A stretch of 64,000 bases of DNA from Actinokineospora pegani (GCF_009745975.1 NZ_WHOL01000117.1:1-64000); one strand, 5' to 3'. Positions 39,074 to 51,702 are shown, numbered from the stretch's first letter. Notes: generated from the letters alone by a model not told the origin. Program-made: numbers and translations.

Positions 39074-39571
39074 CTAGTCGCCGCGCAACAACCCGTAGAG
39101 GGTCATGTCCCGGCGCACGCCCCCGCGCACCTGCGCCCCGCGAACGGTGCCCTCCTCCTGGAACCCCGCCCGCTCGAACGCCCGCCGGGCAGCCACGTTG
39201 TCAACCGCCGTGGCCGCCTCAACCCGGTCGAGATCGGTGGTGGCGAACAAGTGCGCGGCCACCAACCGCAACAACGGCGCCGCAACCCCCCGCCCACGAG
39301 CGGCAGGCACCAGCCGAATCCCGATGTTCCAAGCCCCACTGGCCCGCGTGCGCCCATAACCCACCTGGTGCCAACTCACTTGCCCCAGCACCCGGCCACC
39401 CCCGTCAACCACGGTCGCCCGAGTCAGGTTGTGCGGCCGATACCCCGGCTCAGGCCCAGGATCGGGCTCATACGGATCAAGCCCCTCCCCCTCAGCCAAC
39501 GCAACCGCATCCGACAAAACCCCCACAGCCAAAGCCAGGTCCCCATCGACACGCAACAACTCGCGATCCAC
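39074..39571 (-). CDS. GNAT acetyltransferase, RimJ/RimL-like
   Basis: A 165-residue acyltransferase. GNAT fold motifs: NIGIRLVPAARGRGVAAPLL (motif A pyrophosphate loop), ATAVDNVAARRAFERAGFQ (motif B) and REL-type N-terminus. GTG 39571 is chosen because GGGAGGGA lies eight bases upstream; a start at 39643 would add 24 low-complexity residues and reach the structured repeat. The target is unknown; RimJ-like members modify protein N-termini or small amines. Confidence 0.85.
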   Translation of the reverse strand: MDRELLRVDGDLALAVGVLSDAVALAEGEGLDPYEPDPGPEPGYRPHNLTRATVVDGGGRVLGQVSWHQVGYGRTRASGAWNIGIRLVPAARGRGVAAPLLRLVAAHLFATTDLDRVEAATAVDNVAARRAFERAGFQEEGTVRGAQVRGGVRRDMTLYGLLRGD

Positions 39572-39641
39572 AGCCCCATCCCTCCCGAACCACCCCCGGG
39601 GCCAACCAGTCCCCGGCCTGGACCCACTCCCGGCCGCCCTC

Positions 39642-39726
39642 AACGTTCTGGGCCCGGTGTCAAGGGTGGCCGCAGGCCATCGGCGAAGCCGACGCGCAGC
39701 GCCCTTGATACCGGGCCCAGAACGTT
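39642..39726. repeat. Large cruciform-forming intergenic repeat
   Basis: A 25-base outer inverted repeat (39642-39666 with 39702-39726, one mismatch that would be a G-U pair in RNA) begins AACGTTCTGGGCCCGGT. The interior contains two more perfect hairpins, TGGCC-gca-GGCCA (39667-39679 region) and TCGGC-gaa-GCCGA (39680-39692 region). The whole can fold as a three-stem structure. It sits between guaB3 and the GNAT gene and may terminate transcription or be a non-autonomous mobile repeat. Confidence 0.85.
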
Positions 39727-39765
39727 AAACACTCGCGGCCACCGGGGCAGGCCCCAAAACCAGCC

Positions 39766-40905
39766 TCACCCGCGCACAGTCAACCCGACCTTCTGGAACT
39801 CCTTCAGGTCCGAGTACCCGGTCTTCGCCATCGCCCGCCGCAACGCCCCGAACAGGTTCACCAGCCCCTCAGCGTCCGAGGACGGCCCGAACAGCAACGT
39901 GGACAGCTCGATCCCCACCTCGTCCGCCACCGGCAGCACCCGGCTGCGCGGCAACGACGGGTGCGCCGCCGCCGAGGTCCAGTACAGCCCCTTCCCCGGC
40001 GCCTCAGCCGCGGCGGCCAGCGGCGCCCCCAACATCACCGCGTCCGCCCCGCAGGCGATCGACTTCGCGATGTCCCCACTCGTGTGCACCCCACCATCAG
40101 CGAGAACGTGGACGTACCGCCCACCGGTCTCGTCCAGGTAGTCCCGACGAGCAGCCGCCGCGTCAACGATCGCGGTGGCCATCGGCACGCCGATGCCCAG
40201 CGCGGAGTCGGTGGAGGTGACGCCGTCGCAGTGGCCGTAGCCGACGATGACGCCCGCCGCGCCGGTGCGCATCAGGTGCATGGCGGTGCGGTAGTCGTGC
40301 GCGCCACCCGCGATGACCGGGATGTCCAGGGTGCCGATGAAGCTCTTGAGGTTGAGCGGCTCACCGTCGCCCTTGGCCACGTGCTCGGCGGAGACGATCG
40401 TGCCCTGCACGACCAGGACCTCCAGGCCCGCGCCGATGAGGGCGGGGGCGAGGGCGGCCGCGTTCTGCGGGCTCACCCGCGCCGCCACCGTCACCCCGGA
40501 GTCGCGCACCTGCCGCAGCGCCTCGGTGACCAGGTCCTCCTGGATCGGCGCGGCGTGCAGCTCCTGCAGGATGCCCACCAGCGCCGCCGGGTCCTCCCCG
40601 GCGTCGGCGGCGTCGACCAGCCGCGACAGCGCCTTCTCCGGGTCGCTGTGCCTGGCCCACAGGCCCTCGGCGTTGAGCACGCCGAGTCCGCCGAGCTTGC
40701 CGACCGCCACCGCGGCCGCCGGGGAGACGATCGCGTCGGTCGGGTGGGTGACCAGCGGGATGTCGAACCGGTAGGCGTCGATCTGCCAGGTGGTCGCGAC
40801 GTCCGAGGACGAACGCGTGCGCCGCGAGGGCACGATCTCCACCTCGTCGAGGCCGAAGGCTCGCCGGGCGGTCCGCCCCATGCCGATGTCGACTAGATCC
40901 CGCAC
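39766..40905 (-). CDS. guaB3: GuaB3 family IMP dehydrogenase-related protein
   Basis: A 379-residue TIM-barrel protein of the actinobacterial GuaB3 type, without CBS domains. The active-site loop cysteine lies in VGYGHCDGVTSTDSALGIGV, followed by YVHVLADGGVHTSGDIAKSI and AVMLGAPLAAAAEAPGKG for phosphate binding. The N-terminus VDIGMGRTARRAFGLDEVEI is diagnostic. Some GuaB3 proteins act as GMP reductases rather than IMP dehydrogenases, so the reaction is open. GTG 40905 has GAAAGGAAG upstream and lies 31 bases after guaB2, so both form an operon. Confidence 0.94.
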   Translation of the reverse strand: MRDLVDIGMGRTARRAFGLDEVEIVPSRRTRSSSDVATTWQIDAYRFDIPLVTHPTDAIVSPAAAVAVGKLGGLGVLNAEGLWARHSDPEKALSRLVDAADAGEDPAALVGILQELHAAPIQEDLVTEALRQVRDSGVTVAARVSPQNAAALAPALIGAGLEVLVVQGTIVSAEHVAKGDGEPLNLKSFIGTLDIPVIAGGAHDYRTAMHLMRTGAAGVIVGYGHCDGVTSTDSALGIGVPMATAIVDAAAARRDYLDETGGRYVHVLADGGVHTSGDIAKSIACGADAVMLGAPLAAAAEAPGKGLYWTSAAAHPSLPRSRVLPVADEVGIELSTLLFGPSSDAEGLVNLFGALRRAMAKTGYSDLKEFQKVGLTVRG

Positions 40906-40936
40906 GTGGTGCTTCCTTTCAGGGCCCGCTGGTTGC

Positions 40937-43087
<2,151 letters not shown>

Positions 43088-44119
43088 CTAGGGCGTGGCG
43101 GCGTTCGGCGCCTGGTCGGCGCTCTCGGTGCTGCCGGTGGTGCTGCCGTTGCCGCTGACGGGCGTGTCGCCCGGGTCGATGCGCGGGACCTCCGGGGTCG
43201 GGGTGGTCTCGCTGGTCGTGGTCGGAGGCGTCTCCGGCGCGGTCGACGGCGGCGTCGTCGGGACGGAGCTGGGCGGCGGCGTGCTCGGGGTGGTCGACGG
43301 CTTCGACGGCGGGTTCGACGTCGACGGGACCGAGGGCGTCGTCGGGTTCGTCGAGGGGGCGGGCAGCGGCGGCGGGGTGGCCGGGTCGACCGGGCTGCCG
43401 ATCAGCCGCATCAGGTTCTCGTGCTGCAGGGCCAGGTCGGCGTGGCCGTCCTCGGTGCTGATCTCGGGGAGGGTGTCGCGCGCCTCGGCGAGCTTGCCCT
43501 TGGCCTCGGCGACCTTGCCCGCGTTGATCGCGGCCTGGGCGATCTGCAGGTCCTCGCGGACCGCGGCGGCGGCCTCGACGGAGCGGGCGTGGTCGGCGTA
43601 GAGGACCTTGGTCAGGCTCCACAGCGCCTCGCCCGGCTGGGCGTCGCGGGCGGCGAGGCCCGCGCCGGTGAAGGCGATGGCCAGCACGGCGGCCGCGGCG
43701 GCCACCGGCACCAGCAGCCGCGGGCGGCGGGCGCGCTTGCGCTGCTTGGCCTGCAGCAGGGTCACCTGGGCCTGCCGGGTGTCGACGAGCTCGCCGATCG
43801 GCTCGCCGTCGACCTCCGCGCGCCAGGAGCTCAGCAGCGCGGCCAGCTCGTCGTCGGCGAACTCAGTGCCCTCGAGGTCGCCGTCGCCCTCGCGCAGCGC
43901 CGAGCCGAGCGCGTCGAGGAACGCGTCGTCGGCGTGCACCAGCGAGATGTCCACGGCGCTGTCGTCGTCGGTGAAGTCATCGGGGTCGGCGTTGCCGAGA
44001 CCGGCCGCGCCCTTGACGCCGAAGGTCACCGGGGTCACGTTCGCCACCGGTCCACCCTCGGGACGGGACGCGGTCCCGTCCGCCTTCCCACGCTCGTCGC
44101 GATCACCCTGGTCGGGCAT
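43088..44119 (-). CDS. rsdA: Anti-sigma-D factor RsdA
   Basis: A 343-residue membrane anti-sigma factor. The N-terminal cytoplasmic part (about 50-115, DDSAVDISLVHADDAFLDAL then DELAALLSSWRAEVDGEPI) is the sigma-binding segment. One membrane helix (about 133-158) is followed by a helical outer stretch and a Pro/Thr/Ser-rich extracytoplasmic tail (about 245-343). It lies one base after sigD, as Rv3413c follows sigD in mycobacteria. Release of SigD by regulated proteolysis is known for the family and expected here. Confidence 0.9.
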   Translation of the reverse strand: MPDQGDRDERGKADGTASRPEGGPVANVTPVTFGVKGAAGLGNADPDDFTDDDSAVDISLVHADDAFLDALGSALREGDGDLEGTEFADDELAALLSSWRAEVDGEPIGELVDTRQAQVTLLQAKQRKRARRPRLLVPVAAAAAVLAIAFTGAGLAARDAQPGEALWSLTKVLYADHARSVEAAAAVREDLQIAQAAINAGKVAEAKGKLAEARDTLPEISTEDGHADLALQHENLMRLIGSPVDPATPPPLPAPSTNPTTPSVPSTSNPPSKPSTTPSTPPPSSVPTTPPSTAPETPPTTTSETTPTPEVPRIDPGDTPVSGNGSTTGSTESADQAPNAATP

Positions 44120-44120
44120 C

Positions 44121-44693
44121 TCAGACCACCTCCTCCGCGGACAAAGTCTTCCTCAGCCGGGCAAGTGCCCGGTGTTGGGCCACCCGAACCGCTCCGGGCG
44201 TGGAGCCGACCGCCTCGGCCGTCTCCTCCGCTGACAGGCCCACCACCACGCGCAGCACCACGATCTCGCGCTGCTTCTCGGGCAGGACCTGCAGCAGGTC
44301 GCTCATGCGCCTGCTCAACTCGCTCTGCATGGCGCGCTGTTCAGGACCGGCGTCGCTCTCCGGCCCATCAGGGACATCGGGAACGGGCTCCGATCGGTTA
44401 CGCGACGCGGCCCGGTGGGCGTCGGCGACCTTGTGCGCGGCGATCCCGTAGACGAACGCCAAGAAAGGGCGGCCTTGGTCGCGGTAGCCCGGCAATGCCG
44501 TCAACACCGCGAGACACACCTCCTGCGCCACGTCGTCCGCCGAGGCGAACGAGCGTTCCTGCCTTCCGACACGGGCGCGGCAGTACCGCACCACCAGGGG
44601 CCGCACGGACGCGAGCACGCGCTCGATCGCACGAGGATCGCCCTCGACGGCGGCGCTCACTGACGCGTCCAGTCCGTCCCCCAATGTGGTCAT
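44121..44693 (-). CDS. sigD: RNA polymerase sigma-70 factor SigD (ECF group)
   Basis: A 190-residue sigma factor with region 2 (FASADDVAQEVCLAVLTALP, then FLAFVYGIAAHKVADAHRA) and region 4 (LPEKQREIVVLRVVVGLSAE, then GSTPGAVRVAQHRALARLRK). A short acidic linker joins them. It directs RNA polymerase to a small regulon, in mycobacteria including ribosomal and chaperone genes, and is held by RsdA encoded immediately downstream. ATG 44693 is taken as start; longer in-frame versions are not sigma-like. Confidence 0.93.
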   Translation of the reverse strand: MTTLGDGLDASVSAAVEGDPRAIERVLASVRPLVVRYCRARVGRQERSFASADDVAQEVCLAVLTALPGYRDQGRPFLAFVYGIAAHKVADAHRAASRNRSEPVPDVPDGPESDAGPEQRAMQSELSRRMSDLLQVLPEKQREIVVLRVVVGLSAEETAEAVGSTPGAVRVAQHRALARLRKTLSAEEVV

Positions 44694-44886
44694 CGCAGTG
44701 CGCAGCCTTGGTGTTACTCGATCGGTCAACAGGAGGTGCGAGCGGGGCCACAGCCCCGCCCGTGGTCCACCGTACCGTCCTGGCCGGACGGCCCCAGGAC
44801 GGTAGGGTCGCCTGCCACCGGCGGGACGACATGACCGAGAGCACACCGGCTGCCGCGCGGGGGCCGCGACGGGGGCGAGCGCACGA

Positions 44887-44928
44887 CGAGCCGTGCGCGC
44901 CCGACTCCCCTCAGGCACGCACGGCTCG
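44887..44928 (-). terminator. Terminator after the BldM-like regulator gene
   Basis: CGAGCCGTGCG (44887-44897) pairs with CGCACGGCTCG (44918-44928), an 11-base perfect stem with a 20-base loop, 20 bases after the stop codon at 44949. No T-run. Confidence 0.65.
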
Positions 44929-44948
44929 CCGCCGACAGCGGTTCAGTC

Positions 44949-45545
44949 TCAGGAGACCAGCCCGCGCCGGAAACCATGCGCCACGGCCTGCGCGCGGTCG
45001 CGCACGCCGAGCTTGCGGAACAGCCGACGCGCGTGCGTCTTGACCGTGTCCTCCGACAGGTAGAGCTCGCGGCCGATCTGGCCGTTGCTCTTGCCCTGGC
45101 TCATGCCGCGCAGCACCTGCAGCTCGCGGTCGGTGAGCTGGACCCCGGGGTCCGACGGCTGGCGCGGCGCGGGCACCGAGGTGCTCGCGAGGGTGTGGGC
45201 CAGCGCGGCGACCAGCTCGGGGCGCGAGGCGTCCCAGCGCAGGTAGCCGCGCGCGCCGCCCGCGATCGCCGCGGCGATGCTGCCCGCGTCGTCCGGGGCG
45301 CCGAACACGATGACGTTGGCCTGGGGGTTTGCCGAGACGAGCCGCCTGGTCGCCTCCACACCGGTGGGCACGGCGCGCTGCGTGCCCACGAGCACGACGT
45401 CGACCGGCTGGCGGGAGAAGCGGGCGAGCAGCTCGTCACCGTGCGCTACGCAATCGATGCGACTAACCCCGGGGACAGCGGACATGACACGAGTCAATCC
45501 CTCGCGCACGCTGCGCCGGTCGTCGCAGATCAAGACCGTAGTCAC
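44949..45545 (-). CDS. BldM-like atypical response regulator
   Basis: A 198-residue regulator. Its C-terminal LuxR-type domain (LTDRELQVLRGMSQGKSNGQ, then LYLSEDTVKTHARRLFRKLG) closely follows Streptomyces BldM, a developmental regulator encoded near guaB and sigma/whiB genes there too. The receiver is degenerate: the acidic pair (DDRR) remains, but the phospho-acceptor position reads VVLVGTQ instead of LLD-x-x-MP and the conserved lysine is replaced in YLRWDAS. Phosphorylation is therefore unlikely. AGGAAGGAG precedes the ATG. It may act as a dimer with a second regulator such as WhiI. Confidence 0.85.
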   Translation of the reverse strand: MTTVLICDDRRSVREGLTRVMSAVPGVSRIDCVAHGDELLARFSRQPVDVVLVGTQRAVPTGVEATRRLVSANPQANVIVFGAPDDAGSIAAAIAGGARGYLRWDASRPELVAALAHTLASTSVPAPRQPSDPGVQLTDRELQVLRGMSQGKSNGQIGRELYLSEDTVKTHARRLFRKLGVRDRAQAVAHGFRRGLVS

Positions 45546-45667
45546 GGGGACTCCTTCCTGCAGCCGAGTGACGTTCCATATCCCCTATCGGACGCGGGGA
45601 CCGCAACCTTGACACGATGAGGTGGTAAATCTGTCAACGAATCCACCTACTCGTCGGTCAGTCTTTG

Positions 45668-46501
45668 TCACCTGTTCGGAGCAACGACAAAAGTCGAGGT
45701 CGGGACCCATGCCGAGGCTCGAGCGAGTTCTCGCCCTCTCGGGTCGGTGTGACGCAGAACACTATCAAGCGCAGCCCCCAATTCCGCTCCGTAACCACCG
45801 GGAGACGCCTCGGCGGCGATGGCGAGGGCGGGCCAGCGCAGCGGCGCGAGCCGGTGCGCCGCGGTCAGCTCGAGCACCTCGTCGACCAGCCGGGCCCGTT
45901 CCCGGCCGGGGGCGGTGGCGGCGGCGAGCACCAGCAGCGACTTCGCCCGGTGCCGCGCGGAGGGCACCGGGCGTGCGCAGGCGGCTGCGGCGTGCCGGTG
46001 GGCCGAGGCCGCCTCGCCGCTGACGAGGTCCACCTCAGCGCTGACCCAGTCGAACCGGACCTGACCGCGCCAGCCCGGGTCCGGGCCGTCCTGCGCGCGG
46101 GCCAGCAGGGTCCGGGCGAGGGCGGGCCTGCCCACGCCGATGGCGTCGGCGGCGAGGCCGAGGAGGACGTCGGAGCGGGCGGCGGGCAGCAGCGGGTGCC
46201 CGGCGGGGATGGCGGCCAACGCGGCGGCGCCCCGGCCGTCGAGAGCGCGGGCGGCGGCGTGCCCGCCGAGCTGCCTGCGGTGCGAGGCCAGCGTCGCCCA
46301 GGCCAGGGCGGCCAGCGCGGGCTCGCCGGTCAGCAGCGGGTCGAGCCGGGCGCGGGCGGCGGCGTAGTGGCCCTGGCCGCCGAGGGCGACCCCGGCCAGC
46401 CACGCGTCGTGCGGGGTGGTGGAGGTCAGGTCGGTGGCGCCGGGGTGATCGCCGAACGCTGCCGACCAGAGTCGATCATCCCACTGATAGGCGTCACTCA
46501 C
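45668..46501 (-). CDS. Helical-repeat protein coupled to the MerR-like regulator
   Basis: A 277-residue Ala/Leu/Arg-rich protein of repeated helical pairs (WLAGVALGGQGHYAAARARL, ALAWATLASHRRQLGGHAAA, AHRHAAAACARPVPSARHRA) with a TPR-like look. No catalytic motif. The GTG at 46501 overlaps the stop of the MerR-like gene by eight bases (GTGAGTGA), which sets the start and implies coupled translation. It may bind the regulator or another partner protein. Confidence 0.72.
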   Translation of the reverse strand: MSDAYQWDDRLWSAAFGDHPGATDLTSTTPHDAWLAGVALGGQGHYAAARARLDPLLTGEPALAALAWATLASHRRQLGGHAAARALDGRGAAALAAIPAGHPLLPAARSDVLLGLAADAIGVGRPALARTLLARAQDGPDPGWRGQVRFDWVSAEVDLVSGEAASAHRHAAAACARPVPSARHRAKSLLVLAAATAPGRERARLVDEVLELTAAHRLAPLRWPALAIAAEASPGGYGAELGAALDSVLRHTDPRGRELARASAWVPTSTFVVAPNR

Positions 46502-47516
46502 CAGGCGAGTGTGCTGCACGCGGCGACAGCGCGTCCACGCGTTCAACGGTGTCACCCACACCGGGCAGGTGTTCAACGGTCGGAGACAGACCGGCTGTCG
46601 CCCAACCGGGCCCGCAGGCCAGCACCCGCACCCGGGGGCGTGTCGTGGGCACCGCGCGCAGCGCCTTGGGCTCGGCGTGCGCGGTGGCCTGAGCCCAGAC
46701 CGCGACGACGGCCGGGCCGGTGCGGCGGGCGGCGTTGGCCAGGGCGGCGACCGGCAGCGCGGCGCCGAGCATCCGGACCGGCACACCGCGCTGGGCCAGG
46801 GCGGCGCGCGCGACGTAGAGCGGGAGGGCGTAGGGCTCGCCCGGGGCGCCGCACAGCAGCACCCGCGGCTCCCCCCGCACCGGCGGCGTGGCCCGCATGA
46901 CCTCGGTGAGCACGCACTCGGCCAGCAGGTGGGCGACCTCGGACCCGGCCGCGGCCGGGCTCGTCCAGCCAACGCCGACGGCGGCGAGGACCGGCACCAC
47001 CAGTTCGTCCCACACCCAGACCACCCCGTGCTCGGCCAGCGCACCGGACAGCGCGGCGGAGACGGCGGGGTCGTCCATGGCGAGGACGGCCCGCGCCAGG
47101 GCGCGCACCTGCGGGGCGGCGTCGGGCGGGACGGGCCGCGGCGGGCCGCCCGCGCGGGCCTGGGCCGGGATGGCGTGCGGGTCGGGCAGCTCCAGGTCCG
47201 CCAGCGCGGTCGGGTCGGCGGAGACGCGCAGGGCGTAGTCGGCGGCCTCGGCGGGGGCGGCGCCCTTGAGCAGGGCGCGGCGCATCAGCTCCAGGCGGGC
47301 GAGGTCGGCGGTCGCGTAGCGGCGGTGCCTGCCGGTGGTGTGCCCGGTCGGGCCGAGGCCGTAGCGGCGGTCCCAGGTGCGCAGCGTCGCGGGGGCGATC
47401 CCCAGCCTGCGGGCCACCGCGGCGACCGGCAGCGTCGGCTCCAGGCCGGGCCCGGTCGGCGGCGGCGCGACAGGCCTCGACTCTCCGGGACCGTCGGCCG
47501 TGGTTTCAGACGGCAC
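46494..47516 (-). CDS. MerR-family regulator with degenerate B12-binding-like domain
   Basis: A 340-residue protein. An N-terminal MerR helix-turn-helix (VAAVARRLGIAPATLRTWDR, then GRHRRYATADLARLELMRRA) is followed by a helical bundle (about 130-205) and a Rossmann-like domain (about 215-320) as in CarH/LitR light- and B12-sensing repressors. The cobalamin ligand region GExHxxG is changed to GEPYALP, so the histidine is missing and B12 binding is unlikely. GTG 47516 follows a G-run; GTG 47567 is an alternative 17 codons longer. It probably senses another ligand or is constitutive. Confidence 0.85.
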   Translation of the reverse strand: MPSETTADGPGESRPVAPPPTGPGLEPTLPVAAVARRLGIAPATLRTWDRRYGLGPTGHTTGRHRRYATADLARLELMRRALLKGAAPAEAADYALRVSADPTALADLELPDPHAIPAQARAGGPPRPVPPDAAPQVRALARAVLAMDDPAVSAALSGALAEHGVVWVWDELVVPVLAAVGVGWTSPAAAGSEVAHLLAECVLTEVMRATPPVRGEPRVLLCGAPGEPYALPLYVARAALAQRGVPVRMLGAALPVAALANAARRTGPAVVAVWAQATAHAEPKALRAVPTTRPRVRVLACGPGWATAGLSPTVEHLPGVGDTVERVDALSPRAAHSPGE

Positions 47517-47747
47517 ACCCCCATCGTCGGGTGATGCCAGCCGAGCGGCAACCGGACGGATGAACACGCTGCGTCAACCGGGTGATGCCGAACGTATGAA
47601 CAACCCCTCCGATAAGTCGATCACCCTTGAACAAGGAATGACGCGGTTCTAGCGTGTAGAGCGCTGAACCAAATGGAGTAGTGCATCCACAAGGGACGGC
47701 CTCCGAACTCGGATTTCCCGCGACAACCATCTCAGGAGGCAGCGGCA

Positions 47748-48050
47748 ATGGCGGATACTCGCAGGCTCCCCGGCCCCAACGCCGACGTGTGGGACTGGCA
47801 ACTGGACGGCTCCTGCCGGGGCATGGACAGCGCCTTCTTCTTCCACCCAGACGGCGAACGAGGCCCGGCAAGAGCGCGTCGCGAGGCCAAGGCGAAGGCG
47901 ATCTGTCACGCCTGCCCGGTGCTGTCGCTGTGCCGCAGCCACGCCTTGGCGGTCCACGAGCCCTACGGCATCTGGGGCGGCCTCTCCGAGGCCGAGCGGG
48001 AGGCGATCATCAAAACCGACAAGCGCCCCTTCGCCGTCGCCAGCACCTGA
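47748..48050 (+). CDS. WhiB-family iron-sulfur transcription factor
   Basis: A 100-residue protein with the four cluster-binding cysteines C23, C53, C56 and C62 (GSCRGM and ICHACPVLSLC) and the GIWGG turn followed by a basic-poor tail. WhiB proteins bind a [4Fe-4S] cluster and pair with the primary sigma factor to control redox, dormancy or development. Its place between sigD and groEL matches whiB3 (Rv3416). AGGAGG lies about ten bases before ATG 47748. Ends at a terminator shared with groEL. Confidence 0.94.
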   Translation: MADTRRLPGPNADVWDWQLDGSCRGMDSAFFFHPDGERGPARARREAKAKAICHACPVLSLCRSHALAVHEPYGIWGGLSEAEREAIIKTDKRPFAVAST

Positions 48051-48110
48051 CCAAGGCCCCACCGAGGTGGCGGCTTTCCCGAGCCACGCGAAGAACCCAA
48101 CATCAAAGCG

Positions 48111-48139
48111 AAAGGCCCCGGCAACCGCCGGGGCCTTTT
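48111..48139. terminator. Bidirectional terminator between whiB and groEL
   Basis: AAAGGCCCCGGC (48111-48122) pairs with GCCGGGGCCTTT (48127-48138) around a 4-base loop. A-run and T-run flank the stem, so it works in both directions. Confidence 0.9.
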
Positions 48140-48153
48140 GCTACGAGAACCGA

Positions 48154-50147
<1,994 letters not shown>

Positions 50148-50250
50148 CGCTGTGACCTCCACAGGTCGTCGAAAGCGTTGGCAGGTACCTATCTAACGGC
50201 TCCTGCCACCCCGCCGTCGCGGGTGCCGGGGCGGTATCGGTGCCGTGCAT

Positions 50251-50277
50251 CTAGCACTCTACCCATGCGACTGCTAA
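50251..50277. promoter_or_regulatory. CIRCE operator for HrcA upstream of groES
   Basis: CTAGCACTC (50251-50259), nine spacer bases, GACTGCTAA (50269-50277). This is the 9-9-9 CIRCE layout with 16 of 18 consensus bases (TTAGCACTC/GAGTGCTAA). It lies about 100 bases upstream of the groES start and also 54 bases before the divergent GNAT gene. HrcA repression released by heat shock is the expected control. Confidence 0.88.
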
Positions 50278-50330
50278 TGCCGCAACGGGGCCTCGGAACA
50301 CCACCCGACCAGCACTCCAGAGAGGACGCC

Positions 50331-50813
50331 ATGTATCCCACAAGACCGGCTTCACCTGCGGATTTCCCCAGACTCCAGGAGATCGAGGTCCTGGCGGGCG
50401 CCGCGTTCCGCGAGGTGGGGCTACCCGAGATCGCCGACGACGACCCACCACCGCTCGGCCTGCTCGCGGAGTTCACGGCGGCGGGCCGCGCCTGGGTCGC
50501 CGAGGTCGACGGCGCCGTGGCCGGCTACCTGCTGGCGGAGGTGGTCGACGGCCGGGTGCACGTGGCCCAGGTGAGCGTCGACCCGGCGTTCCGGGGGCGG
50601 GGGATCGGCGCGGCCCTGGTCGACCACGTCGACGACGGCGGCGGGGTGACGCTGACGACGTTCCGCGACGTGCCGTGGAACGCCCCGCTGTACCGGCGGC
50701 TGGGGTTCGTGGAGATCGAGCCGACCGGGGAGTTGGCAGCGGTGGTCGCCCACGAGGCCACGCTGGGCCTGGACCCGGCCAAGCGCGTCTGCATGCTCAG
50801 GCCAGCGCGCTGA
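50331..50813 (+). CDS. GNAT family N-acetyltransferase
   Basis: A 160-residue acetyltransferase with IRPA-type N-terminus (YPTRPASPADFPRLQEIE), motif A VSVDPAFRGRGIGAALVDHV and motif B WNAPLYRRLGFVEIE. AGAGGA precedes ATG 50331. The product probably acetylates a small amine or antibiotic-like compound; the substrate is unknown. It starts next to the CIRCE operator and its last 17 bases overlap the convergent patatin gene. Confidence 0.9.
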   Translation: MYPTRPASPADFPRLQEIEVLAGAAFREVGLPEIADDDPPPLGLLAEFTAAGRAWVAEVDGAVAGYLLAEVVDGRVHVAQVSVDPAFRGRGIGAALVDHVDDGGGVTLTTFRDVPWNAPLYRRLGFVEIEPTGELAAVVAHEATLGLDPAKRVCMLRPAR

Positions 50814-51693
50814 GGACGGCCTGCCTGCCGAACTCCACGGCCTGGGCCAGCAGGGCCGTGTCCCGGGCGAGCCTGCCGACCTCCGGGGCGTCGGCGGCGG
50901 GCCGGATCTCGAGGACGCGGGGGTCGGTGGCCAGGTCGTGGTCGTCGGCGGCGGCCCGTTGTTCGCGGCCCTCCCAGGAGGACAGGGCGCCGGGGGCGGC
51001 CCGGTTGAGGTAGGCGGAGACGATCTTGCCCTCCAGCGGGGAGGGCGGGCCGGAGGTCCAGCCGGTCTGGCGGGTGCGCAGGACCAGCACGTGGGTGGCG
51101 GCCGCGGCCAGGGGCGTGCGGAACGGGATGGCCTCGGCCAGGCCCGCGTCGATGAAGGTGTCGCCGCCCAGGGGGACCGGGGGGCCGGACAGCAGGGGAA
51201 GGCCGGTGCTGGCGCGCAGGGCCAGTTGGACGGTGCGCTGGTCGGCCAGGTGGGGGTGCAGGTCCACGGGCGCGCCGGTGGTGGTGGAGGTGGCCAGGGG
51301 GTGGAAGGTGGTGGGGTTGGCCAGGATCGCGGCGAAGTCCATGGGGATGGCCTCGTAGACGGTCTGGACCAGGTGCTCGGTGTCGACGACGCGGCCGAGG
51401 CGCAGGGCCCGCCAGGGGTTGGTGGTGCGGCGGATGACCTCCGGGTCGTCCCAGGCCATGATCGACGGATCGGCTTGCCCGGCGAGGAACCACGCTCCGT
51501 TGAGCGCTCCCGCCGACGAGCCGTAGACGGCGTCGAAGCTGGCCGAGTGGCCGAGTTCCTGCAGCGCCACCACCATCCCGCCGGAGAAGGCACCCCGGCT
51601 GCCCCCGCCCTCGATGGCCAGGGCGATGCGGTGGCCGTCGGCGCGCGATCCCGTGGCGCGGCGGGCGTCGAGGAGGGCTTTGACCTGGTGCAC
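50797..51693 (-). CDS. Patatin-like phospholipase
   Basis: A 298-residue serine lipase. The oxyanion loop EGGGSRGAFSGG (about 28-39), the nucleophile elbow GSSAG with S60 and the catalytic-dyad aspartate D182 in IDAGLAEAIPF are all present, so the enzyme should be active on membrane lipids. No signal peptide. GTG 51693 gives a natural start just before the first strand; the longer reading frame to 51777 would run through a palindromic repeat and is rejected. Confidence 0.9.
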   Translation of the reverse strand: MHQVKALLDARRATGSRADGHRIALAIEGGGSRGAFSGGMVVALQELGHSASFDAVYGSSAGALNGAWFLAGQADPSIMAWDDPEVIRRTTNPWRALRLGRVVDTEHLVQTVYEAIPMDFAAILANPTTFHPLATSTTTGAPVDLHPHLADQRTVQLALRASTGLPLLSGPPVPLGGDTFIDAGLAEAIPFRTPLAAAATHVLVLRTRQTGWTSGPPSPLEGKIVSAYLNRAAPGALSSWEGREQRAAADDHDLATDPRVLEIRPAADAPEVGRLARDTALLAQAVEFGRQAVLSALA

Positions 51694-51702
51694 GGACCTG
51701 AA

